From DASWIV01 sp036397475 (lineage in GTDB: Bacteria > JAJVIF01 > JAPKYR01), in the NCBI GenBank assembly GCA_036397475.1, contig DASWIV010000015.1, positions 1-14,096 of the forward strand: a DNA stretch of 14,096 nucleotides, in the 5' to 3' direction. Below the pieces are notes generated by a model that saw only the letters and a program-made list of their open reading frames with translations, had not been told where the DNA came from and searched no databases. Positions 8,101-14,096 of the stretch are shown here, in pieces. Made by a program: the position numbers and the translations under genes. Each line of letters begins with the position of its first letter. Within the stretch, counting starts at the first letter, position 1.

Positions 8101-8768
8101 GGACCGGGGATATCCGGGACGGGAGGACATATTCGTCGTACGTGACGAATGTCGAGAATAAAATTCCCTGGAGAACACTTACCGGACGCCAGCATTTTTA
8201 TCTCGATCATGAAGGCTACATCGAATGGAAGGAAAATCTTCCAACCTATAAAGCCAAACCGGCGCCGACATTCTATGGCGATATCGTAAAGAGCAAGCCG
8301 GAAGGGAACGCTATCCTTCTGAATTACCTGACCCCTCACTGTAAGTGGACAATTCACTCCACTTATTACGACAATCTGAGGATGCTGACACTTTCGCGTG
8401 GATTGATGCCATTCTGGATTGGCGATGGAGACGCTGAAAAGATCGGGATTGTCGATAACGACTGGGTGGAGATTTACAACGACCATGGTGTTGTGGTGAC
8501 CAGGGCTGTTGTGAGCCACCGTATCCCGGACGGCATCTGCATGATCTACCACGCCCCTGAAAGGACAATTTCAATTCCGAAATCGCCACTTCGCGGGAAC
8601 AAACGCGGCGGGGCGCATAATTCACTGATCAGAGCCCGCCTGAAGCCTGTTCTTATGATGGGCGGCTACGGGCATTTCACTTATTTCTTCAATTACTGGG
8701 GACCGACCGGGGTAAACCGGGACACCCATGTTTATGTTCGCAAACTCGAAGGCGAACCGAAATGGTAG
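5166..8768 (+). CDS. narG: Respiratory nitrate reductase (or nitrite oxidoreductase), alpha subunit
   Basis: This 1200-residue molybdopterin oxidoreductase carries the catalytic Mo-bisMGD site and the FS0 iron-sulfur cluster. It matches E. coli NarG (1247 residues) along its whole length. The FS0 ligands have the NarG spacing H-x3-C-x3-C-x34-C: His33, Cys37, Cys41 and Cys76. The Mo ligand Asp is Asp206 in 'YDWYSDLPPASP' (201-212), the counterpart of Asp222 in E. coli. Other family blocks are 'GPDRIVGFSPIPAMSM' (165-180), 'WGEQTDVAESADWYNS' (215-230), 'CGCVGKNGGG', 'SDIVLPTATWYEKNDLN' and 'DIQAQPRRF'. There is no twin-arginine signal, so the subunit should face the cytoplasm, bound to NarI through NarH. 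It would reduce nitrate to nitrite, but cytoplasmic-type NxrA of nitrite oxidisers belongs to the same family and cannot be excluded. The gene is intact, second in the operon and 25 bases before narH. Confidence 0.96.
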   Translation: MSWIQDLFDPKRREWEEFYRNRWQHDKLVRSTHGVNCTGGCSWGVYVKDGIVTWEEQMTNYPCFDPEIPPYEPRGCQRGISFSWYIYSPLRVKYPYIRGTLIDLWREARKKFPDPVDAWKSVQDNPEARQAICTSRGKGGFRRASWDEALEIIGASTIHTIKKYGPDRIVGFSPIPAMSMLSYAAGSRMLQLMGGTVLSFYDWYSDLPPASPEIWGEQTDVAESADWYNSKFIAVMGSNPSMTRTPDVHYLAEARYKGSKVVLFSPDFNQTTHYSDWWIPLHAGQDGAFWMSVVHVILKEFHHENKSESFLDYVKKYTDSPFLVELVEDGGKYTPGRMLRASSISKYKNEENSEWKFLAWDKTSNKLVMPKGTIGFRWQEKKGQWNLEQKDGVDNSDFDAELTFLENHDEVLTVEFEDHAKVKEFKRGIPVRYVETEKGRIPVATIYDLIMGQYGVGRGLPGYPESYDDEDATFTPAWQEQFTGIDKETAIQFAREWASTAEKTGGKCSIIIGAGINHWFHNNLIYRSAIMALMLCGCVGKNGGGLNHYVGQEKVAPLSAWVTLAMALDWNKPPKLQNTPSFHYVHSGQWKYETPMAGKSGPEHKGKIVGHHTMDTQIKAVKSGWLPFYPNFNRNPIQIIEDAKAEGATELKDVQQWVIKQLQDGKLKFVVEDPDAPENWPRTWFIWRGNAIMSSGKGHEYFLKHYLGTHHNSIADELAEGSVEDAIWRESPKGKFDLVVDINFRMDTTALYSDIVLPTATWYEKNDLNSTDLHTYIHPLSEAVPPCWESKSDWDIFKAVAKKVSELAVKHIPEPVKELVATPLLHDTPAELAQPSVKDWWKGECDPIPGKTMPGLAVVERDYVNLYNKFISLGKLDSIGMHGISWDISDLYHELFGMIPTEVWGGEKYPSVKDAVDAADVILHLAPETNGESAYRAWEAEEKKTGMPLKQIGEDTRAVRMRFKDIQAQPRRFLTTPCWTGDIRDGRTYSSYVTNVENKIPWRTLTGRQHFYLDHEGYIEWKENLPTYKAKPAPTFYGDIVKSKPEGNAILLNYLTPHCKWTIHSTYYDNLRMLTLSRGLMPFWIGDGDAEKIGIVDNDWVEIYNDHGVVVTRAVVSHRIPDGICMIYHAPERTISIPKSPLRGNKRGGAHNSLIRARLKPVLMMGGYGHFTYFFNYWGPTGVNRDTHVYVRKLEGEPKW

Positions 8769-8793
8769 TGAGTGAAAAGTAAGGAGAGAGATA

Positions 8794-10290
8794 ATGGACG
8801 TACGAGCCCAGATCTCAATGGTTTTCCATCTCGACAAGTGCATCGGGTGCCATACCTGTTCGCTTGCGTGTAAAAATTTGTGGACCGACCGCAAGGGCGC
8901 GGAGTATATGTACTGGAACAATGTCGAGACCAAACCCGGTACAGGATATCCGACCCAGTGGGAAGACCAGAAAAAGTACAAGGGGGGATGGTGGACCAGG
9001 AACGGCAATCTCGGGCTTCTATCGACGGATAAACTTCGCGGCTATACAAATATTTTTCATCAGCCGCATCTTCCTACCATCCGGGATTATTTTGAGCCAT
9101 GGACATACGATTACGGGAATCTGTTTAATGCCCCACAGGGGGATGACCAGCCCACGGCGCGCCCGATATCCCAGATCACAGGCGAGTACATGGACATCGA
9201 CAGCGGACCGAACTGGGATGACGATCTGTCGGGCTCGCCGATGTACGCGGCGAACGATCCGAACCTCGATTCTCTTTCCGAAGATGAACGCAAGGCGATC
9301 TTCGATATTGAAAGGCTCGTATTCTTTTATCTTCCCAGGATCTGCAACCACTGTCTGAATCCGGCCTGTGTAGCGGCGTGCCAGTCGGGAGCGATATATA
9401 AACGCGGCGAAGACGGGATCGTTTTAATAGATCAGAACATCTGCCGTGGATGGCGATTCTGCGTGAGCGCCTGCCCGTACAAAAAAACATACTTTAACTG
9501 GCAGAGCGGAAAATCGGAAAAGTGTGTACTTTGTTATCCAAAGCTCGAATCTGGACAGGTGCCGGGATGCATGCACTCGTGCGTCGGACGGATCAGGTAT
9601 CTCGGAGTTCTTTTGTACAACGCCGATCTGATCAAATGGGCGGCATCGGCGCCTGACAGCGAACTTGTTTCGCGCCAGCGAGAAATAATTCTCGATCCCG
9701 GAGATCCGGAAGTTATCAGGCACGCGAAAAAGAGCGGCGTGCACGATTCAGTTATTGAATATGCCCAGAAGTCACCGGTCTATAAATTCGTGAAGGACTG
9801 GAAGATGGCACTACCGCTGCATTCTGAGGCAAGGACACTTCCGATGCTGTTTTACGTTCCGCCACTTCTTCCGTTACTAGGAAAAGTCGGGGACAGTGGT
9901 TACGCGGTTGACGCTGTCGAATATTTCGCGACGTCGGACAGCTCGCGAGTGTCACTCAAGTATCTGGCGAGGCTCTTGTCCGCCGGGAATGTTGATGAAG
10001 TTGTAAAGGCGTACAGGCCGATGATCGCGTCGAGGATCATGAAGCGGCAGGAAACGGTTGGGGACGCCGATGTGGAAAAATTAAACCAGCTTTTGAAGAA
10101 GACCGGTTTGACCAGAAAAGATCTGCAGGATATTTACGAATTGAGCGCGATATCAACCTTTGACCAGAGATTTGTTGTGCCGCCGTCGCATCGCGAATAC
10201 GCGATTGAAATTCTTGAGGAACCCGACAGGTTCAAGGCAGAGACAGGATTCGGCTATACAGCCCGCCCGGGGAAGGATTTTGAGAAATGA
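8794..10290 (+). CDS. narH: Respiratory nitrate reductase, beta (iron-sulfur) subunit
   Basis: The 498-residue electron-transfer subunit carries four clusters between NarI heme b and NarG FS0. Ligand groups fall at the same residue numbers as I recall for E. coli NarH: Cys16, 19, 22 and 26 ('CIGCHTCSLAC'); Cys184, 187, 192 and 196; Cys217, Trp220, Cys223 and Cys227 ('CRGWRFCVSAC'); and Cys244, 247, 259 and 263. Fifteen cysteines plus Trp220 give three [4Fe-4S] clusters and one [3Fe-4S] cluster, as in the family. There is no signal peptide, consistent with a cytoplasmic NarGH. AAGGAGAG at 8781-8788 lies five bases before ATG 8794. The stop codon overlaps the narJ start by four bases (ATGA, 10287-10290), which suggests coupled translation. 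Confidence 0.96.
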   Translation: MDVRAQISMVFHLDKCIGCHTCSLACKNLWTDRKGAEYMYWNNVETKPGTGYPTQWEDQKKYKGGWWTRNGNLGLLSTDKLRGYTNIFHQPHLPTIRDYFEPWTYDYGNLFNAPQGDDQPTARPISQITGEYMDIDSGPNWDDDLSGSPMYAANDPNLDSLSEDERKAIFDIERLVFFYLPRICNHCLNPACVAACQSGAIYKRGEDGIVLIDQNICRGWRFCVSACPYKKTYFNWQSGKSEKCVLCYPKLESGQVPGCMHSCVGRIRYLGVLLYNADLIKWAASAPDSELVSRQREIILDPGDPEVIRHAKKSGVHDSVIEYAQKSPVYKFVKDWKMALPLHSEARTLPMLFYVPPLLPLLGKVGDSGYAVDAVEYFATSDSSRVSLKYLARLLSAGNVDEVVKAYRPMIASRIMKRQETVGDADVEKLNQLLKKTGLTRKDLQDIYELSAISTFDQRFVVPPSHREYAIEILEEPDRFKAETGFGYTARPGKDFEK

Positions 10291-10853
10291 TCGACGAGAG
10301 GTCAGCATTATTTTCAGAGCTTTCTGAATTGTTCGTGTATCCGGACGATGCGTCCGCGATCTCGGACAAGGCGAGAAAGATAGCACGCTGGATCGAAAAG
10401 GCCGACGTGCCTACAGCCATGGAGCTTGAGGCTTTCGCTGATCATGTCGACGAATTTGAAACCAAGAGCCTGCAGGAATTATATGTCGGCACTTTCGATA
10501 TCGGAAAAACGACGACGCCCTATATGGGGCATCTTGTGCTGGGTGAAAGCTTTAATCGTGGGAACCTGCTTTCGAGATTAAAGGACACGTACAGGGAGTA
10601 CGGTGTCGAGGATGACACCGATCTGCCCGATCATATAGCCAACATACTTAAATTCATATCGGTAGCGGGAACCGATAAGGAAGTCGTTCAGGAACTTTTA
10701 ACATACATTCTGCTTCCCGGAATTTTAAGCCTTCTTCCGCATCTTCAGAAGGTCAGCGACGAGAATCCGTATTACCACATATTCAAGGCTGTTAAAAAAA
10801 TTGTAGAGCCGCTCGCGGTGTCGATACCCGATTCAAAGGAGCCGGAATCATGA
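10287..10853 (+). CDS. narJ: Nitrate reductase assembly chaperone (delta subunit)
   Basis: The 188-residue protein is the dedicated chaperone that binds the NarG N-terminus and allows molybdenum cofactor insertion and membrane docking of NarGH; it is not part of the mature enzyme. It is largely helical, acidic and free of membrane segments. Family traits seen are 'LSELFVYPDD' near the N-terminus (11-20), 'LQELYVGTFD' (62-71), 'YMGHLVLGES' (78-87) and 'DLPDHIANILKFIS' (111-124). It is shorter than E. coli NarJ (about 236 residues) but near the length of other bacterial NarJ proteins. It overlaps narH and narI by four bases at either end, and GGAAGGA at 10271-10277 precedes its start. Confidence 0.92.
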   Translation: MIDERSALFSELSELFVYPDDASAISDKARKIARWIEKADVPTAMELEAFADHVDEFETKSLQELYVGTFDIGKTTTPYMGHLVLGESFNRGNLLSRLKDTYREYGVEDDTDLPDHIANILKFISVAGTDKEVVQELLTYILLPGILSLLPHLQKVSDENPYYHIFKAVKKIVEPLAVSIPDSKEPES

Positions 10854-11539
10854 ACTGGAACGATATATTATTCGGGATTGTGCCTTATGTCGCCATTTTC
10901 AGCATATTAATTGTCGGTCCCCTGCGATGGCGGCACCGGCAGTACACGCACACCAGTGGCTCTACACAGTTCCTGGAAAATACAATGCAGTTCTGGGGAA
11001 GTGTGCCGTGGCACTACGGGATTTTATCGGTGATCCTGGTCCATTTGATCGCTCTGTTTATTCCGCAGGCGATAATTCTCTGGACCGGCGATCAGCTTCG
11101 TTTATGGATACTGGAAATTACCGGATTCGGCATGGGCCTGCTTGCTACATTCGGGCTTGTTATGCTGTTATTCCGGCGAATGTCCAACACGAAGGTCTTG
11201 AATGTCACGCGTCCGTGGAATTTCATCGTGTTGATCCTCTTATTAATCCAGGTAATAAACGGAGTTGTAATCGCAGGCCACTACCGGTGGGGTTCGATCT
11301 GGGGAGCGACCTCGATGAACGCCTATGTCTGGTCCATCTTTATGCTGAGGCCTGACATTTCGTATATAGCGACAATGCCGTTCCCTGTTAAATGGCATGT
11401 GTTCAATGCGTGGCTTCTTCTGGGTGTGGCGCCATTTACCCCGCTGGTACATTTATTTTCCATACCACTCACATATTTCATGCGTCCGCCAATCCTGGTC
11501 ATCTGGAATCGCCCGCGACGCAAGCCAATAACCGAATGA
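10850..11539 (+). CDS. narI: Respiratory nitrate reductase, gamma (diheme cytochrome b) subunit
   Basis: The 229-residue integral membrane protein has five hydrophobic segments (about 5-24, 55-76, 87-108, 124-143 and 183-206). The four heme ligands are in place: His55 and His65 in helix 2, ten residues apart, and His183 and His201 in helix 5, eighteen apart, the same spacings as His56/66 and His187/205 of E. coli NarI. The protein anchors NarGH on the cytoplasmic face and passes electrons through two b hemes from the periplasmic side. Quinol is the usual donor; the operon's own cytochrome c could also exchange electrons with the outer heme, which is inference. AAGGAG at 10836-10841 precedes ATG 10850, which overlaps the narJ stop by four bases. 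Confidence 0.95.
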   Translation: MNWNDILFGIVPYVAIFSILIVGPLRWRHRQYTHTSGSTQFLENTMQFWGSVPWHYGILSVILVHLIALFIPQAIILWTGDQLRLWILEITGFGMGLLATFGLVMLLFRRMSNTKVLNVTRPWNFIVLILLLIQVINGVVIAGHYRWGSIWGATSMNAYVWSIFMLRPDISYIATMPFPVKWHVFNAWLLLGVAPFTPLVHLFSIPLTYFMRPPILVIWNRPRRKPITE

Positions 11540-11573
11540 GGTCCCGAACATCGATCGATGAGGAGCACGTCGA

Positions 11574-13154
11574 ATGACTAATTTGATCAAAGAGCAAGGT
11601 ACACTCAGCAAATGGGACCCGGAAGACGGGAATTTCTGGGAAAAGGAGGGCGGGAAGGTAATAGCTTACAGGAATCTGTGGTGGTCGATCGGATGTCTGC
11701 TGATCGGATTCTGTATCTGGCTGGCCTGGTCGATCATCACGGTACAGATGAAAGACCTGGGATTTCCATTCGATTCTGAACAGCTGTTCACCTTGTCCGC
11801 GATAGCGGGACTTACCGGTGCGACTCTCAGAATCCCGAATTCATTTCTGATAGCGATTGCAGGCGGCAGGAATGTAATAATAACGAGTACTGCACTCCTG
11901 ATATTCCCTGCCCTGGGTGTGGGAATGGCCCTGCAAAGTATTGATACGCCATACTCCACCTTTGTTATACTCGCCGCTCTTTCCGGAATTGGTGGAGGAA
12001 ATTTTGCATCTTCTATGTCAAACATCTCATTTTTTTATCCATTGAAGATAAAAGGCCTTGCCCTGGGATTGAATGCAGGGCTTGGAAACCTGGGAGTCAG
12101 CATCGGGCAGATCCTCATTTCATTCGCGATGACCATATCAGTATTTGGAGTGCTCACCGGCAATCCAATTCCATTGCCGGAAGATATCGGAGGGAAAGCA
12201 GCCGGGACACCTTTCTGGATTCAGAATGCGGGTTTCATCTGGGTACCGATACTTGTTATTGTAGCTGGAATTGCATGGTTCAAAATAAACAACATGCCAC
12301 ATCATAAATTTGGATCCATCGGCTCGGCGATCGGAAAAATATTGGGCTTGAACCTGCTCGGATTCGCGGGAGCAGCAGTTGGGTTATATCTACTGCTTGG
12401 TATTTTAAAAGGCCACAACTGGGGATTGTGGGTCGCCTTGCCCATAACAGTCGTAATTACGGTGCTGATGATGAAATTAATCCCGGGACCGGTAAGGACA
12501 AATCTGAATAAACAATTCAAGATTTTCAATTCGAAACATAACTGGACCATGACGTGGCTCTATACGATGACCTTCGGATCATTCATCGGTTATTCAGCGG
12601 CGTTTCCTTTATTAATGAAAGTGGTATTCGGTACGCTTGGGGATTGGGAGACTGTGAATCCACATGCGCCTAATCCGTTTTACTTCGCATGGATGGGGCC
12701 GTTCATCGGATCGGTTATACGTCCTTTCGGAGGGCACCTGTCCGACAAAACAAGCGCGGCTAAGGTCACACACTGGACAACTCTTGCAATGATCATAACG
12801 ACAGTAGCGCTTGCTTATTTTATTAAACAGGCCGGGGCTTCGGACACTCCTGAAATATTTTTCATTCCGTTCCTGGCGATTTTCCTTCTGCTATTTACAT
12901 TGACCGGCATTGGCAATGGATCGGTATTTGCCATGGTTCCTCACCTGTTCGAACAGGAACAGGCGGGGCCGGTAGTTGGATGGATATCAGCGGTTGCGGC
13001 GTACGGTGCGTTTATTCTTCCAAAATTATTCGGTGTACAGGTTAAGGCACATGCGCCTGAAATGGCGCTCTATGGATTTGCGGTTTATTACCTTTCGTGT
13101 CTTGCGGTGAACTGGTGGTTCTACGCGAGAAGAAACGCGCCGCATCCATGTTGA
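11574..13154 (+). CDS. narK: Nitrate/nitrite transporter, NarK type, with two extra predicted helices
   Basis: The 526-residue major facilitator protein moves nitrate and nitrite across the inner membrane. Both substrate-binding arginines are visible, Arg86 in 'TLRIP' and Arg383 in 'VIRPFGGHLSD'. Both nitrate-signature motifs are also present, 'GIGGGNFASSMSNISFFYP' (138-156) and 'GIGNGSVFAM' (445-454). The polar N-terminus ('WDPEDGNFWEKEGGKVIAYRN', about 14-34) is typical of NarK proteins outside the enteric group. The protein is about 60 residues longer than E. coli NarK. The excess maps to residues about 240-325, which hold two additional hydrophobic stretches (257-278 and 285-303), so I count about fourteen helices instead of twelve. 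The start is fixed by AGGAG at 11561-11565, eight bases before ATG 11574, and the gene lies 34 bases after narI. It is the last gene of the tight operon. Confidence 0.94.
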   Translation: MTNLIKEQGTLSKWDPEDGNFWEKEGGKVIAYRNLWWSIGCLLIGFCIWLAWSIITVQMKDLGFPFDSEQLFTLSAIAGLTGATLRIPNSFLIAIAGGRNVIITSTALLIFPALGVGMALQSIDTPYSTFVILAALSGIGGGNFASSMSNISFFYPLKIKGLALGLNAGLGNLGVSIGQILISFAMTISVFGVLTGNPIPLPEDIGGKAAGTPFWIQNAGFIWVPILVIVAGIAWFKINNMPHHKFGSIGSAIGKILGLNLLGFAGAAVGLYLLLGILKGHNWGLWVALPITVVITVLMMKLIPGPVRTNLNKQFKIFNSKHNWTMTWLYTMTFGSFIGYSAAFPLLMKVVFGTLGDWETVNPHAPNPFYFAWMGPFIGSVIRPFGGHLSDKTSAAKVTHWTTLAMIITTVALAYFIKQAGASDTPEIFFIPFLAIFLLLFTLTGIGNGSVFAMVPHLFEQEQAGPVVGWISAVAAYGAFILPKLFGVQVKAHAPEMALYGFAVYYLSCLAVNWWFYARRNAPHPC

Positions 13155-13189
13155 TTTACGGTTAATATTGCGAGCACACCAGTTTTACA

Positions 13190-13212
13190 GGCTCACATCT
13201 TCGATGTGAGCC
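13190..13212. terminator. Perfect hairpin after narK, probable weak terminator
   Basis: GGCTCACATC and GATGTGAGCC form a ten-base perfect stem around a three-base TTC loop, or nine pairs closing CTTCG. It lies 36 bases after the narK stop. The downstream sequence CACTTAATTT is T-rich but not a true T-run, so the hairpin may end the operon partly, protect the 3' end of the message, or act as an operator for the gene that follows. Confidence 0.55.
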
Positions 13213-13248
13213 ACTTAATTTATGTGATAAAATGCCGCATTCCTCCCG

Positions 13249-14096
13249 ATGAAAGAAAATAAATCACAAGATTCCGGATTTCTGTTTACGCTCAATGAAT
13301 TTTCGGGCTCATTGGGCGATCTCGGCTTGTTTCTTCCGCTGGTAATCGCGATATCGATAGAGACCCACATGAATTTCGGGATAATATTGATCGCCGCAGG
13401 AGCGATGAATATTGTCACCGGACTTATCTTCCGGCAGCCGATCCCTGTCCAGCCGATGAAAGCGATGGCTGCTGTCGCGATAACGGAAGGCATGTTGAGA
13501 GATGAATTAGTCGCCGCCGGAATAATCATGGGAGTGATCTTATTTCTATTATCGGTGACCGGCATGATCGATAAATTCACTAAGGTTATTCCAAAACCCA
13601 TAGTGCGCGGAATCCAGTTTGGCGCAGGAGCGAAATTGATGCTGAAAGCCCTCGACTGGGTCCAGGGGCTTCCAGCAGTGGATGGATTCGATTCAGTTTT
13701 GATAGCGGTAATAATCTCGACGATCCTGTTTTTTTTCTCTTCGAAAAAATTTCCTGCACTTGTGGTAATTTTCATTCTTGGGTTTATCGTTATCAGGTGG
13801 ACTCATCCTGCGGAATTTAACTCGATAGAATTTGAGCTTCCCCGGCCTGAATTTTTCCTGCCGCAGGTTGAATACTGGAAAGAGGGATTACTGAAAGGTG
13901 TGCTTCCGCAGCTGCCGCTGACAATTTTGAACAGTGTGGTTGCAGTATGCGCTTTAAGCGCCGATTATTTTCCCGGGCGCGGGATACCGCCTCGTAAAAT
14001 GGCGATGTCTGTAGGGTTGATGAATCTTGTCGCAGTTCCATTGGGAGGAATCCCGATGTGCCATGGCGCGGGCGGACTCGCGGCACAGTATTCGTT
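13249..14096 (+). CDS. Molybdate transporter, MOT1/SulP-like family, N-terminal part (cut by window edge)
   Basis: 282 codons are visible and the frame is still open at the edge. The product is a polytopic membrane protein with the two repeated signatures of the MOT1 family: 'SGSLGDLGLFLP' (19-30) followed by 'PIPVQPMKAMA' (63-73), and the second-half motif 'PMCHGAGGLAAQY' (269-281). Characterised members take up molybdate with high affinity, and more distant relatives carry sulfate. Placement 94 bases after narK fits a role in supplying molybdenum to NarG. ATG 13249 is the only ATG after an in-frame stop at 13228-13230, yet no Shine-Dalgarno is visible before it (GCATTCCTCCCG). A -10-like GATAAAAT at 13226-13233 could drive a very short leader, so it may have its own promoter. 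The transported ion is inferred from family and context. Confidence 0.87.
   Translation, partial: MKENKSQDSGFLFTLNEFSGSLGDLGLFLPLVIAISIETHMNFGIILIAAGAMNIVTGLIFRQPIPVQPMKAMAAVAITEGMLRDELVAAGIIMGVILFLLSVTGMIDKFTKVIPKPIVRGIQFGAGAKLMLKALDWVQGLPAVDGFDSVLIAVIISTILFFFSSKKFPALVVIFILGFIVIRWTHPAEFNSIEFELPRPEFFLPQVEYWKEGLLKGVLPQLPLTILNSVVAVCALSADYFPGRGIPPRKMAMSVGLMNLVAVPLGGIPMCHGAGGLAAQYS

Noticed and set aside
7848..8552. 234-codon open frame opposite the 3' part of narG
   Set aside because: Antisense shadow of a strongly conserved coding region.
9442..9474. Trp in place of a cluster Cys in NarH (residue 220), looking like a missing ligand
   Set aside because: This substitution is normal in NarH and gives the [3Fe-4S] cluster.
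13215..13775. 186-codon open frame opposite the MOT1-family gene
   Set aside because: The plus-strand frame has the family motifs; the antisense hydrophobic pattern mirrors the membrane protein.

Overview
The window is a piece of chromosome from a Gram-negative, respiring bacterium, probably an uncultured lineage. Support for this: a lipoprotein with a lipobox Cys, a membrane-anchored c-type cytochrome, good AGGAG-type ribosome binding sites, and a G+C content of about one half by eye. The exact phylum cannot be read from the sequence. The presence of the kynurenine-pathway enzyme and a large composite lipoprotein would suit the Bacteroidota/FCB side of the tree, but that is a weak inference.

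Layout. Left edge (1-160, minus): the first 53 codons of a 3-hydroxyanthranilate 3,4-dioxygenase gene, too short for most gene finders. A 514-base divergent gap follows with no supported gene. 675-1697 (plus): an unrecognised two-helix membrane protein. 1721-1744: a strong intrinsic terminator for the convergent minus-strand gene at 1773-4049, a lipoprotein whose C-terminal half is a PQQ-type sugar dehydrogenase propeller and whose N-terminal half is unassigned. 4050-4320: a divergent control region with two dyads, one of them inside a promoter with a long 20-base spacer.

Core (4321-13154, plus): one compact respiratory operon. It encodes a membrane-anchored diheme cytochrome c, then NarG, NarH, NarJ and NarI, then a NarK nitrate/nitrite transporter. 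All metal and heme ligands expected for NarG, NarH and NarI are present. NarG has no Tat signal, so the catalytic site should face the cytoplasm. narH/narJ and narJ/narI overlap by four bases (ATGA). Right edge (13249 to the end, plus): the first 282 codons of a MOT1-family molybdate transporter.

How it fits together: NarK exchanges nitrate and nitrite, NarGHI does the chemistry at a molybdenum cofactor that NarJ helps to insert, the MOT1 protein would supply molybdate, and the diheme cytochrome c offers a periplasmic electron route in addition to, or instead of, quinol. That last point is the main open biological question: the layout resembles both the Thermus nar operon (narC first) and cytoplasmic-type nitrite oxidoreductase clusters, so the direction of the reaction cannot be settled from this window alone. 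No tRNA, rRNA, CRISPR array, insertion sequence or phage gene was seen.
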